64,000 nt of DNA from Hyphomicrobium sp. 99. GTDB lineage: Bacteria > Pseudomonadota > Alphaproteobacteria > Rhizobiales > Hyphomicrobiaceae. A program made the position numbers and the translations under genes. Below are positions 38,662-47,848 of the stretch, piece by piece (positions within the stretch are counted from its first letter, which is position 1; every line of letters begins with the position of its first letter). The notes under the pieces were generated by a model that made no database searches, was not told where the DNA came from, and saw only the letters and a program-made list of their open reading frames with translations. The stretch lies in assembly GCF_000384335.2 (NCBI RefSeq), contig NZ_KQ031382.1, positions 2,925,545 to 2,989,544 on the forward strand. Direction: 5' to 3'.

Positions 38662-39897
38662 TCAGTGCTCGTGATGCGGCGTCGAGGTCAGGCTCTTGGG
38701 GTCCGCCAAAATCGAAATTCCCCAGAACGCCAAGCCGCCGATGGCGAGCCCCACGCCGACCCACCCGGTCGAGGCCCAGCCAAAGCCGCCCGCAATTGCC
38801 AGCCCGCCAAGCCAGGGACCGAGCGCGTTCGCCATGTTGAACGCGCTGTGATTGAGAGAGGCGGCCAGCGTCTGCGCCTCTCCGGCAACATCCATCAACC
38901 GCGTCTGCAGCGCCGTTCCGAGTCCACCCCCGGTGCCGATCATGAATACGACAAGCGTGATCGCGTAAATATTGCCAACCGAAAATGGATAGACCGCGAG
39001 CCAGAACAGGATCCAGAGCAACAGCGCACCAACGGTCGGCATCAACGCATGGTCGGCGAGCCGGCCGGTGACATATGTCCCGAGCGTCATGCCGATGCCG
39101 AAGAAGGCGAGCACGATCGGCACGACGTAGGACGGAACCTGCGTCACGTCCGTCAGCGTCGTTGCGAGATAGGTGTAGACCGCAAAGAGGCCGCCGTACC
39201 CAATGGCGCCGATGGCGAGCGTCAGCCACACCAGCGGCCGCTTGAGCGCGCCAAGCTCACGCATCATGCTGCCGGTCCTGTCAGGCCGGTCGTAGGGCAC
39301 GAATTGCCAGATGAGTGCGACCGTCAGAGCGGCGAGGGCTCCGACGATACCAAACCCTGAGCGCCAGCCGAGCGCCTGCCCGATCCACGTCGCCACAGGA
39401 ACCCCGATCACGGTCGCAATGGTGAGGCCCATGAGAACGCGACCCACGGCCTGCGTCCGAGCGTTTGAAGGAACGAGCGAAGCGGCGACCAGCATGGCAA
39501 CGCCGAAGTAAGCGCCGTGCGGAAACCCGCTCAAAAACCGAAACACGACCATCGAGCTATACGTCGGCGAAAGCGCGGTCATCACGTTGAAAATCGCAAA
39601 GATCATCATCAACGTCAGAAGCAACGTTCGGCGCGACCACTTCGCGGCAAGGACTGCGATGACGGGCGCCCCGGTGACGACACCGAGCGCATAGGCGCTA
39701 ATCGCATAACCGCCCTCGGGCTCTGAGATTCCGAAAGTCGCCGCGTAGTAAGGCAACAGGCTCATCGCCGCGAACTCAGTCGTGCCGATGGCGAAGCCGC
39801 CCATCGCCAGCGCGAAATGCACGAGATTGATCTGACTGGCGGTCAACCGATCGGGCATTCTTCTAGCGAGATCGGAAGCCTCCGCCTGTGCATCCAT
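38662..39897 (-). CDS. DHA1-type MFS exporter (AraJ/sugar-efflux like)
   Basis: The 411-residue protein has 12 predicted helices. Helix 1 contains HFALAMGGFAIGTTEFAAMSLLP, and AISAYALGVVTGAPVIAVLAAKWSRR covers helix 2 and motif A; both are typical of the AraJ/NepI/arabinose-efflux branch. It likely exports sugars, nucleosides or drugs; substrate unknown. AAGGAG lies 8 bases before the ATG at 39897. It converges on the DHA2 pump with 19 bases between. Confidence 0.9.
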   Translation of the reverse strand: MDAQAEASDLARRMPDRLTASQINLVHFALAMGGFAIGTTEFAAMSLLPYYAATFGISEPEGGYAISAYALGVVTGAPVIAVLAAKWSRRTLLLTLMMIFAIFNVMTALSPTYSSMVVFRFLSGFPHGAYFGVAMLVAASLVPSNARTQAVGRVLMGLTIATVIGVPVATWIGQALGWRSGFGIVGALAALTVALIWQFVPYDRPDRTGSMMRELGALKRPLVWLTLAIGAIGYGGLFAVYTYLATTLTDVTQVPSYVVPIVLAFFGIGMTLGTYVTGRLADHALMPTVGALLLWILFWLAVYPFSVGNIYAITLVVFMIGTGGGLGTALQTRLMDVAGEAQTLAASLNHSAFNMANALGPWLGGLAIAGGFGWASTGWVGVGLAIGGLAFWGISILADPKSLTSTPHHEH

Positions 39898-40539
39898 CAA
39901 AACATCTCCTTGTCGAGCTTCGCTGCACCGCACGAGAACGGCGGCATCAAATAACTAACGGCCTATGTTACGGAATTTGTTCCACGTCGAGGGTCCAGCC
40001 CTCAGCTTTTTGCAACTGCGAACTGTCGCTCACTCATGGCATCGCGCCAGACTCCAGTGTTTGCAGCGATCTCGCGCGTTGCTGCGACGAACGGCTCCCA
40101 GAGCCAAGCCCTTCTTCAAGGCGGGGCCCTCAGTCTGGACAGTGCATAGCCCAACCGGCGGTCGAGCGAGCGGGCCGCTGGCATTCATCGGGCATCCGAT
40201 GCAAACGATCCTTTTCGCCCGGTCGCGGCCCGTTCACCAACTGGCAACGCGCGCTTAAAAAATTCCAACGTTTCGTCAGCGCGCGCCGGAATTTCTCCGC
40301 ACGAATTGAGAATTCGCGAATTGAGCCCGCGATCGCCCTCTAATTGACTCCCCGCAATATCTACCTTGACCCAAAATTAATGAAATAGCCTCAGCTTGTT
40401 TCTAAGTCGGCGGAAGCCACGGAGACTGCTGAATTAATTGGCATTTCTGCTCATTAATTAGGCTCACGCGTTTCGCCAATTTTGGAATGGGAATATCGGT
40501 CCGGCCTGCCGGTTCGAAGGGGATTGAGAGCTTCGGGAT
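39898..40539. other. 640-bp intergenic region, no gene seen
   Basis: Open frames here have no family signal. The right part is AT-rich and contains ATTAATT twice (near 40434 and 40455), possibly part of the promoter of the GGDEF-EAL gene. A run of about 140 bases near 40110-40250 is GC-rich and unremarkable. Confidence 0.45.
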
Positions 40540-43500
40540 ATGCTGACGAGGGGGAAGCGCCATCGCTCATTCACCGAGATGAGAAGGCTTTATGCGGCCG
40601 ATAGCGATGGCCTAGCGCGCGCGACAGCTGTCGCGGGCATTTTCGGCGTCGTTGCCTATCTTTCCGCAGCATTCACGCAAAACACCGACGGCATAGCAAC
40701 GGTTTGGCCCGCCAACGGTATAGCGCTCGCCGCCGTCATCCTTGCCCGTCGTCCGTGGCGCAGGCACCAGATCATCGCGCTGACGCTATTCGCCAACATC
40801 ATCGCGAATTTCTTTGCCCACCGGACATTAGGGCCGAATATCGGTTTCGCTCTCGCGAATACCATCGAGATTTACGTCGCCTTCCGCATTATCAAGCTGA
40901 GGGAAACCGAGCCGTTCGAATTCCGCAGCGTCCATTTCCTCAAATCTTTCTCAATCGCAGCCATCGGAGCGTCGGCCATTGCGGCGGCAATTGCGACCGT
41001 TGTTGCCGCGATGACGTATGAACCCTTCTCACTTCGGGTGTTCACGGCTTGGTTGTTCTCGGATTTACTCGGCTTACTGACCGTCACACCGGCGATCGTA
41101 CGCCTACGTCAGAAGCGCCTGACGCCATCTTCTACGGCCTCGAACTGGGAAGTTTACGCGCTTTTCACAGCGCTCTCGGCGACGATGGTTCTGGTTGTAG
41201 GGCTACCGCAGCCCTTCCTCGCATTCCTCATCATGCCGGTACTCGTGCTCATCGCATGCCGCCTCGGCCCTAACGCGACGTCGGCCGCCACATTGCTGAT
41301 GTCCGCCGCCGTCCTCGCATGCACCGCGGGCGGGTTGGAAGGCGACCACCACATCACCACACTGGCCGTTCTGACCGACATCCAGCTGACGCAGCTCTTG
41401 ATCCTGACCGCCTTCCTCACGGTCATGCCGCTCGCCGAAACGATCGATTCCCAAGCCCGCCTGCAGGAGCGCCTCTCGGCCGAAATTGCGCTCCGCGATG
41501 AGATGAACAATCATCTTCAGGCTCAGGAACAAGCCATCTCGAGCCAGAAAGAAGAACTTGAGAAAGCTCACAACCGGCTGAAAGAAGCGATCGAGATCCT
41601 GCCCGAAGGCATCGTGATCCTCGACGCCGACAACCGATACGTCGCCTGGAACAAAAAATACGCGCAGATCTACCACCGGGCCATCGATACGATCGTCGTC
41701 GGCGGCAGCCTTGAAGAGGCGGTGCGCATCGGCCTCGAACGCCAGATGTACCCCGAAGCCTTCGGCCGGGAAGAAGCCTGGTTGGCCGAACGCCTTAAAA
41801 ATCTTCGCACGCCCGCAGCACCGCACGAGCAGCTTCTCGATGATGGCCGCTGCTATCTGATCGAAGAATGCCGCACCAGCGAAGGCGGTCTAATCAGCTT
41901 GCGCATCGACATCACCGAAATGAAGCAGCGCGAAGCCTCGATCCGGCTTCTATTCGAGAACAATCCACTGCCGATGTTCGTCGTCAGCCGTGAACGGATG
42001 GCAATCCTCGCCGTCAACAATGCTGCCGTCTCTCATTACGGCTATACGCGGCGCGATTTCTCGCGCCTGTCACTGCGCGAAATTCAAAGCGGTGAACTTA
42101 TCCTGCCATTCGAAGGCAACGGCCAGCAGCACGGCCAAACCGATGATCCGCAGCTTTTCAAGCATTATCGCCGTGACGGGCGTTCGATGGAGGTCGAGGT
42201 CTACGTCCGCCCCCTCGTCCATGAAGGCCGCGATGCTCTGCTGATCGCAGCGATCGACGTGACGGAGCGGCGAAAAGCCGATCGCAAGGCGGCCTACATG
42301 GCACGCCACGACGCGCTGACATCGCTTCCCAATCGTCACCTCCTCGCCGAGCGTATGCAGCTCGCAATGGCGCGCGCAAAACGCGGCGACCGCATGGCGC
42401 TCCTTCTCGTCGACCTCGACAATTTCAAGGTCGTGAACGACACCCTTGGCCACGCCGCTGGCGACGAGCTGTTGCAGGTCATGGCGGATCGGTTGAAGAA
42501 AGCGTTACGCGAAACCGATACCGTGGCGCGGCTCGGCGGCGACGAGTTCGCCGTGCTGATCGTCGATCTCGATCATCCATCGAGCGCGACAGCGCTTGCC
42601 CAGCGCCTGATCGGCATCCTGAGCGAACCCGTGCGCATCGGCACCAAGGACGTGACGTGCGGCGGCAGCGTCGGCATCGCCATGGCGCCGGATCATAGCT
42701 GCGATCCAATTGAACTCTTCCGCCTCGCCGATCTCGCGCTCTATGCCGCCAAAGAGGATCAACGAGGCACCTACCGGCTCTTCGAGCGGGAACTCGACGC
42801 CAAGGTCAAGGCACGCAATCTCCTCGAAACCGAGGTGCGCGATGCCATCAACAACAACGAGTTCGAACTCCACTATCAACCGATCGTTTGCGTACAGACG
42901 ATGACAGCGGTCGGCGCCGAGGCACTGCTACGCTGGAAGCATCCGCGTCTCGGCCTTGCCTCCCCCGCGGACTTCATCCCGATTGCAGAAGAAATCGGCA
43001 TGATCGCCGATCTCGGAGCCAAGGTGCTCCGTCAGGCCTGCAAAGAAGCGATGTCCTGGCCCGAGGAGACGAGCATATCGGTCAACGTAAGCGCCATCGA
43101 ACTGGAGGCGGAAAGCTTCGTCGACACCGTTAAAATGGCGCTCGCCGAATCCGGCTTGCCGAGTCACCGCCTCATTATCGAAGTCACCGAATCCACGATC
43201 ATGAAGGACGTCCAGTTGGCGACCCATATCCTCCGCCAAGTCTGCGATCTCGGCGTCGAGATCGCGATGGACGACTTCGGAACCGGCTACTCCTCGCTCA
43301 GCTCCCTGACGAAGGTCCCCTTTCAGAAAATCAAGATCGACCGCTCGTTCGTCCGCGACCTCGGGATTTCGATGGAAGCGCGCGCCATTCTGTCGACGAT
43401 TGTCGAACTTGCCCGCACGCTCGGCATGCGGACGACCGCCGAAGGCGTCGAAACTGCCGAGCAGTTCGAGATCGTCAAGGACTACGGCTGCACGCTAGCT

Positions 43501-43590
43501 CAAGGCTTTCTGTTCCACCGGCCGCAGCCACCAGAAACGATCCGTGAAATTCTGCGGACTGTGCCGGACTTTAAGCAAAACGCCGCCTGA
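40540..43590 (+). CDS. MASE1-PAS-GGDEF-EAL c-di-GMP protein
   Basis: This 1016-residue membrane protein controls cyclic di-GMP. Residues about 20-300 form a MASE1 sensor with eight or so helices (TVWPANGIALAAVILA, FANIIANF). A coiled coil and two PAS domains follow (about 345-450, 465-560). The GGDEF motif near residue 665 is intact (RLGGDEFAVL) and is preceded by the inhibitory I-site RETD at the standard spacing. The EAL domain is intact (EALLRWKHP near 792, then EVTESTIM, MDDFGTGYSS, KIDRSFVRD), so both synthesis and hydrolysis are possible. It is monocistronic. Confidence 0.95.
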   Translation: MLTRGKRHRSFTEMRRLYAADSDGLARATAVAGIFGVVAYLSAAFTQNTDGIATVWPANGIALAAVILARRPWRRHQIIALTLFANIIANFFAHRTLGPNIGFALANTIEIYVAFRIIKLRETEPFEFRSVHFLKSFSIAAIGASAIAAAIATVVAAMTYEPFSLRVFTAWLFSDLLGLLTVTPAIVRLRQKRLTPSSTASNWEVYALFTALSATMVLVVGLPQPFLAFLIMPVLVLIACRLGPNATSAATLLMSAAVLACTAGGLEGDHHITTLAVLTDIQLTQLLILTAFLTVMPLAETIDSQARLQERLSAEIALRDEMNNHLQAQEQAISSQKEELEKAHNRLKEAIEILPEGIVILDADNRYVAWNKKYAQIYHRAIDTIVVGGSLEEAVRIGLERQMYPEAFGREEAWLAERLKNLRTPAAPHEQLLDDGRCYLIEECRTSEGGLISLRIDITEMKQREASIRLLFENNPLPMFVVSRERMAILAVNNAAVSHYGYTRRDFSRLSLREIQSGELILPFEGNGQQHGQTDDPQLFKHYRRDGRSMEVEVYVRPLVHEGRDALLIAAIDVTERRKADRKAAYMARHDALTSLPNRHLLAERMQLAMARAKRGDRMALLLVDLDNFKVVNDTLGHAAGDELLQVMADRLKKALRETDTVARLGGDEFAVLIVDLDHPSSATALAQRLIGILSEPVRIGTKDVTCGGSVGIAMAPDHSCDPIELFRLADLALYAAKEDQRGTYRLFERELDAKVKARNLLETEVRDAINNNEFELHYQPIVCVQTMTAVGAEALLRWKHPRLGLASPADFIPIAEEIGMIADLGAKVLRQACKEAMSWPEETSISVNVSAIELEAESFVDTVKMALAESGLPSHRLIIEVTESTIMKDVQLATHILRQVCDLGVEIAMDDFGTGYSSLSSLTKVPFQKIKIDRSFVRDLGISMEARAILSTIVELARTLGMRTTAEGVETAEQFEIVKDYGCTLAQGFLFHRPQPPETIREILRTVPDFKQNAA

Positions 43591-43827
43591 CCCGGAGGTA
43601 CCGCGGTCAAATGCTCTGAACGCTAATCAGCGCGAACCGGCATAATGGCCAATCGGCCGAACGGATGATGCAAAAAGCAGTCTGGTCGCGGTAGCTAACT
43701 GGTATTGCATCTACCTAAGTATGTTAGCGTATGATTGCATCGGGCCGCCTCTGGTCGAAGTATTGCGGAAAGCCACAGGCGGCCAACTTGATATCTCTCC
43801 GATAAGCGCGATGAGCCAGGGCGGACT

Positions 43828-44181
43828 TCAATTCGCCTTTGGTGGAACGTTGAGTGCCGTCTTGTTTTCAAGGACGGGAACGCGCCGCGTGCTGCAATTG
43901 GCGCGAGCGATAAAGACCTTTACGCCGTCCGCCCTCACTCCAGCGACAGCATCCCCCGAAAGCACGGCGGAAACGACATGCTCGCAGACATCGCGAGGCA
44001 TCCACTGAGTTTGAATTTCGCCGTTCTGAAGCGTTGCAACGAGCAGTGACGCACTATCGAGCGCCACGGGAGTATCTTGCCTTGAAGAATAATCCGGCTT
44101 TGTCGGCAAGCTCGCCGTGCTCGTCGCGGACGCGATAAGAACCACGGATGCAACGATCTTCGAAGCCGTCGTACCTAACAT
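43828..44181 (-). CDS. Small exported protein, unknown
   Basis: The 117-residue precursor has a signal peptide (MLGTTASKIVASVVLIASATS...) and a mature part with two cysteines (DVCEHVVSAV, RANCSTRR). A clear GGAGG lies 7 bases before the ATG at 44181, which decides the start over the adjacent GTG. Family not recognised. It is the first of a series of small secreted proteins. Confidence 0.55.
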   Translation of the reverse strand: MLGTTASKIVASVVLIASATSTASLPTKPDYSSRQDTPVALDSASLLVATLQNGEIQTQWMPRDVCEHVVSAVLSGDAVAGVRADGVKVFIARANCSTRRVPVLENKTALNVPPKAN

Positions 44182-44339
44182 CACTCAACCTCCTACTCAC
44201 TGCGCCCTAAGCAGCATAGAAGATCGCCCCGCGCCAACCGCGAGCCTGCAGGATTCCCACACATATCAAGTCGTCCACAGGGCGCTGTGTAAAACCCCAC
44301 AAACGCCGCGCGCGTCTGTTCCAGCAAAATCAAGCGCGC

Positions 44340-44371
44340 AAAAAAAAGCCCGGCCTCTTGCGAGACCGGGC
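44340..44371 (-). terminator. Rho-independent terminator
   Basis: On the - strand GCCCGGTCTC pairs with GAGGCCGGGC (one G-U) around 4 bases and is followed by eight T residues. It ends the transcript of the gene at 44398-44676. Confidence 0.85.
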
Positions 44372-44397
44372 AATCCGTTCAGGCTTATGCGACGACG

Positions 44398-44676
44398 TTA
44401 GTCGCAGTAGCGGTAGCCATGGCGCCAATAGCAGCCGCCATAAGAGTCTGCAGCGGCGGCACCAACGATCGCGGCGCCGATGCCAAGAGCGATCCAACGC
44501 CCGTTGTGCCAATACCCGCGTCCACGGTGATGTCCGTAGCGGCCGCGGTCGTAACCACCGTGAGCGTAATGCCGCCCGCCGTAGCCATGACGCGGGCCCG
44601 CATCTGCAGTCGTGGAAATCGTTGCGAGCGGCAGAGCGGATGCCAGCGCAACAGCGATACCGATGTATTTCCTCAT
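44398..44676 (-). CDS. Gly/His/Tyr/Arg-rich exported protein
   Basis: The 92-residue precursor starts with a signal peptide (MRKYIGIAVALASALPLATIS...ADA-G). The mature N-terminal part is rich in Gly, His, Tyr and Arg (RHGYGGRHYAHGGYDRGRYG), followed by a short hydrophobic, Ala/Gly-rich helix (WIALGIGAAIVGAAAADS) and a C-terminal CYWRHGYRYCD with two cysteines. Such proteins are common in Hyphomicrobiales and of unknown function, possibly metal-binding or surface-associated. GGAGGAACACA precedes the ATG. Confidence 0.75.
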   Translation of the reverse strand: MRKYIGIAVALASALPLATISTTADAGPRHGYGGRHYAHGGYDRGRYGHHRGRGYWHNGRWIALGIGAAIVGAAAADSYGGCYWRHGYRYCD

Positions 44677-45007
44677 TGTGTTCCTCCAACTTGACGGGGC
44701 GCTCCCCGCGAGCTCTTAGCCGATTAAACACCCGAGAACCCGATTTGGTTTCGAGCCATCGTCTTGCATCGTGCTTGAACTCGTATATGGGAGCGATTAA
44801 AGAGCCATTTCAGAGGGCTATACGCCGCCGCGAAAATCGCCGCCGAATGCCAATTCCATTCATCTGATATTCATATTCCATTGCGGCTTTATTCTTGACG
44901 CATTTCTGGCTTGGCCGCTTCCGCCATGTGCTCAGAAAGATCCCTATCTCCAATTCTCGCGCAGCAACTCCTCGTCTCACCGGCTCGGCGAAACCGTGCG
45001 GCCGCCC
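44677..45007. other. 330-bp intergenic region
   Basis: No gene seen. An AT-rich segment with TTGACGCATT near 44900 could be a promoter element on the + strand, but no matching start codon with a Shine-Dalgarno follows. Confidence 0.35.
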
Positions 45008-45256
45008 TCAGTGCCGGCGGTGTCGTCCATAGTACGGCCGGTAATGATTTCCGGACCTGCACGCTGGGCTTCTCGTGCCGCTCTCGCAGCCATACCGCTG
45101 AAGCAGCTCGGCGTCGCGCTCGCTAACCGGCCCTCCGGCGCGCGCATTCGAGCGGGCCGCCTCCAACTCTGCGGCCTCCCCACCGCCCCCGGCATTGGCC
45201 GGAGCCGTTGCTGCTAGCGTGGCCATTGCGGCCGCTACTGCTATCCATCGAGACAT
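45008..45256 (-). CDS. Small exported protein
   Basis: The 82-residue precursor has a signal peptide (MSRWIAVAAAMATLAATAPANA-G) and a short mature part with two cysteines (YGCESGTRSPACRSG) and a basic tail (YYGRHRRH). GGAGGTGA lies 6 bases before the ATG at 45256. Family not recognised. Confidence 0.6.
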   Translation of the reverse strand: MSRWIAVAAAMATLAATAPANAGGGGEAAELEAARSNARAGGPVSERDAELLQRYGCESGTRSPACRSGNHYRPYYGRHRRH

Positions 45257-45396
45257 GGCGTCACCTCCAGACTTCAACTTAAGTCGGAGCCGAGCAGAAT
45301 ACTTCAAGTCGTCAGCACGGAAATAAATTCATCGCTTAGAGTTGCAAGTGAGTTTACCTATAGCATGGGGTGCATGCCGCCGAAGGAGCTGCGAAC

Positions 45397-46206
45397 ATGT
45401 TCGGGCCAATCGTTGCGCTCATCCTGCTGATGTATATTTTCGCATGCCTGCGGATTCTCCGCCAATACGAGCGAGGTGTTATTTTCTCTCTCGGCAAATT
45501 CAGCGGCGTGCGAGGACCGGGCCTTATTTTCCTTTTGAGCCCGTTTCAAACGATGGTCCGCGTTTCGCTGCGCACGGTTACGATGCAGATCCCCTCACAG
45601 AAGATCATCACCAAGGACAACGTCTCGATCGATATCGCGGCGGTCGCCTACTACCATATCTCAGATCCCGAGAAGGCGGTCATCGTGATCGAGAACGTCT
45701 ACGATGCAATCAATCAGATCAGTCAGACAACCGTTCGCAACGTCGTCGGTCGCTTCTCTCTCGACCAGCTTCTCGCGCAGACGGCCGACGTCAACGTGCA
45801 GATCAAGAACGTCATCGACACCCACACCGAGCCCTGGGGCACGCAAGTCACTGCCGTCGAAATCAAGGACATCGTCCTTCCCGAAAACATGCAGCGCGCG
45901 ATGGCAAAGGAGGCGGAGGCCGAACGCGAGCGCCGCGCCAAGATCGTCGCCGCGGAGGGCGAATTCCAGGCCGCCGTCAAGCTGGGTGAAGCCGCCGACA
46001 TCATCACGCAGCACCCGGTAGCGCTGCAATTGCGAACATTGCAGACGATGGCCGAAATCGCGACGGAGAGGAATTCGACGATCATTTTCCCCGCGCAATT
46101 TATGACCACGGTCCAAGAGGCGCTAGCGATGCTCAAGCCGAATGCGAAATCTGAAGAGCTGCTCGTCCGTCCGAACGGCGACGACGGCAAACCCAAGCCG
46201 ATGTGA
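45397..46206 (+). CDS. Slipin / stomatin-like SPFH protein
   Basis: The 269-residue protein has one N-terminal hydrophobic hairpin (FGPIVALILLMYIFACLRIL), then the SPFH domain: YERGVIFSLGKFSGVRGPGLIFLL, SLRTVTMQIPSQKIITKDNVSID, TTVRNVVGRFSLDQLLA, and the C-terminal coiled coil MQRAMAKEAEAERERRAKIVAAEGEFQAA. Slipins scaffold membrane microdomains and often pair with an NfeD protease, but no nfeD is adjacent. GAAGGAG lies 9 bases before the ATG at 45397, which decides the start. Confidence 0.93.
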   Translation: MFGPIVALILLMYIFACLRILRQYERGVIFSLGKFSGVRGPGLIFLLSPFQTMVRVSLRTVTMQIPSQKIITKDNVSIDIAAVAYYHISDPEKAVIVIENVYDAINQISQTTVRNVVGRFSLDQLLAQTADVNVQIKNVIDTHTEPWGTQVTAVEIKDIVLPENMQRAMAKEAEAERERRAKIVAAEGEFQAAVKLGEAADIITQHPVALQLRTLQTMAEIATERNSTIIFPAQFMTTVQEALAMLKPNAKSEELLVRPNGDDGKPKPM

Positions 46207-46315
46207 ACGCCTCTCTCGCCGCATGGCGATGGAAGCGACTTAGATCGAACAGCCTATTGAGCCGGCGGCCGACTTCTCGCAATCATCCGTACCCCCTCAT
46301 CCGAGAGGTTCAGCC

Positions 46316-46594
46316 ATGGCAATGAATGTCTGGAAAGCCTTCTGCATCGGCGCGAGCGTTTGTAGTTTGCTCGCATTCGCAGCCGTTGCCGAAGAAGATA
46401 AAACCGACCCGCAGGCGGCCACAGCTCCGTCCGCGGATGATCAAGCGGAAGCCTCAGCCGCGTCTGGCGGTCTCGTCACCTACAAAGACCACGCGATCAT
46501 CCCGCACGGCAAGTGCGACTACTTCCATCAGCGAGCGCTGGATAGCAACGAGCCCAAATGGTGGCAGCTGTACCGGAACTGCGAAAGCGGTTAG
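46316..46594 (+). CDS. Small exported protein
   Basis: The 92-residue precursor has a signal peptide (MAMNVWKAFCIGASVCSLLAFAAVA-E), an acidic Ala/Asp/Pro linker, and a C-terminal part HAIIPHGKCDYFHQRALDSNEPKWWQLYRNCESG with two cysteines, two His and adjacent Trp residues. It follows the slipin gene by 110 bases. Function unknown. Confidence 0.6.
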   Translation: MAMNVWKAFCIGASVCSLLAFAAVAEEDKTDPQAATAPSADDQAEASAASGGLVTYKDHAIIPHGKCDYFHQRALDSNEPKWWQLYRNCESG

Positions 46595-46641
46595 CCAGAT
46601 GACGAAAGCCTAGCCGACAGTCATTCGCGAGGCTCTCGCCG

Positions 46642-46833
46642 TCACAAGCCCTGCGCCAGCGCTCGCACGAAACCGACGATGGCACCGACGACGACGCCGA
46701 CCGGACCCGTAATGAATATGCCGAGCATCGGTCCCTGATTAGCCTCAGGGGTAAGGATCATCGGACCGAGAAATCCGCCGAGGAATCCAACGATCCCAAA
46801 TATCACGGCCGAGCGGGTTATCGATTGCAGCAT
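46642..46833 (-). CDS. Small two-helix membrane protein
   Basis: The 63-residue product is nearly all hydrophobic with two helices (SAVIFGIVGFLGGFLGPMIL and FITGPVGVVVGAIVGFVRAL) rich in glycine. Start at 46833 is suggested by GAGGA about 12 bases upstream; an in-frame ATG at 46857 is also possible. Family not recognised. Confidence 0.5.
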   Translation of the reverse strand: MLQSITRSAVIFGIVGFLGGFLGPMILTPEANQGPMLGIFITGPVGVVVGAIVGFVRALAQGL

Positions 46834-46857
46834 GCTCGAAGATCCTCGCGCGTTCAT

Positions 46858-47184
46858 CCAGCAGACGAAAAATGGAGAGGCGTTGCACGTGAGCGATGGT
46901 GGGAGGCAAACGATGGCTTCTGCAATTCTGCAACATTATGAGAACCGTTGAAACAGGGAAGCTCCCGTCCGAGCGATCTCCACGCGCAAGCTAGCGTCGT
47001 CGCCCAGAACGCAGCGCGCGTTCAGCCGGTCATGCGTGATGAGTTGCGGTTCGGGGATTACGGCAAGCGCCGGATTGCACAGCCAAGGCAAGGCCGGTCC
47101 GTTATGGCCTGCGAATGCGCTCGTTAGGCCTGTGACCTGAGCGCGATCGGAACCAGCAATCATCCCTAACGCATTTGATATTGG
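46858..47184. other. Intergenic region before tRNA-Lys
   Basis: An open frame on the - strand (about 46936-47160) encodes a possible 75-residue peptide without motif or Shine-Dalgarno. I do not consider it supported. The region lies downstream of the tRNA gene. Confidence 0.35.
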
Positions 47185-47259
47185 TGGTGAGCCCGGTTGG
47201 GATCGAACCAACGACCCTCTGATTAAAAGTCAGATGCTCTACCGCTGAGCTACGGGCCC
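47185..47259 (-). tRNA. tRNA-Lys (TTT)
   Basis: Read on the - strand the gene begins GGGCCCGTAGCTCAGC and ends CCGGGCTCACCA. Acceptor arms GGGCCCG and CGGGCTC pair (one G-U). The D-arm GCTC...GAGC, the anticodon stem and loop CTGACTTTTAATCAG with anticodon TTT, and the T-arm GGTTCGATCC are all present. CCA is encoded. Confidence 0.97.
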
Positions 47260-47541
47260 TTTAACGCACCAAAATCAATAACTTGGACGAATATATTCCG
47301 TCCGGCGCTATCTCGGCCCATGCCTTGCCGCACCCACTTGAGAGATGCGGCGCGTCGCGCGCCGAAGCGAGCTTATAGAAACGGGACTCGCAACCCGCAA
47401 CCCTCATTCCACCAGCTCTTCTGGCGGATGGTCGCAGCCCTGCACAAACATGGGTGGCTCGGGCCCGCCTTGCGCGTTATATCCCTCAAGATGCGGGTCC
47501 CGCCTATTGGCGCTCGGAACCGTCAGCAGACAGGAATTGCC

Positions 47542-47736
47542 ATGGCTAACCAAGAAGCCCTCGCCGAACTCGAGCAGCGCATCGCCATCCTCCGCGACAA
47601 CCTCCGCGAGCTCATCGAACAGGCAGCTGGTTATTCAGGTGCGGCGGACGAGGAACTGAACTCCGATCGCATCGCCAATCAGCAAGCCCAGCTCGACGCC
47701 CTTGTGAAAGAACGTGACGAGCTGCTCAAACGGTAG
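47542..47736 (+). CDS. Small coiled-coil protein
   Basis: The 64-residue product is a charged helix with heptad spacing (LAELEQRIAILRDNLRELIEQ and AQLDALVKERDELLKR), with a Gly/Ala hinge at about residue 30. Small antiparallel coiled-coil proteins of this kind occur widely in Alphaproteobacteria and have no assigned function. CAGGAATTG precedes the ATG. Confidence 0.7.
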   Translation: MANQEALAELEQRIAILRDNLRELIEQAAGYSGAADEELNSDRIANQQAQLDALVKERDELLKR

Positions 47737-47848
47737 CTCCCTCACCTCGCCTCCACCCGCGTATCGCCAAACTATAAATCCCGCGTCCTGCGCCGCTCTC
47801 TTCCGAGCCGGCCGCCTGCTTGCGCACCGCTTCTGAAGTCCCACGAAC

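Noticed and set aside
39888..40343. Overlapping frames in the gap before the GGDEF-EAL gene
   Set aside because: No start signal, no conserved text, poor codon pattern.
45397..46206. Prohibitin/HflK-type protease regulator
   Set aside because: Length, N-terminal hairpin and motif order fit slipin better; no hflC or protease neighbour.
46936..47211. 91-codon - strand frame
   Set aside because: It runs into the tRNA-Lys gene and has no family signal or Shine-Dalgarno.
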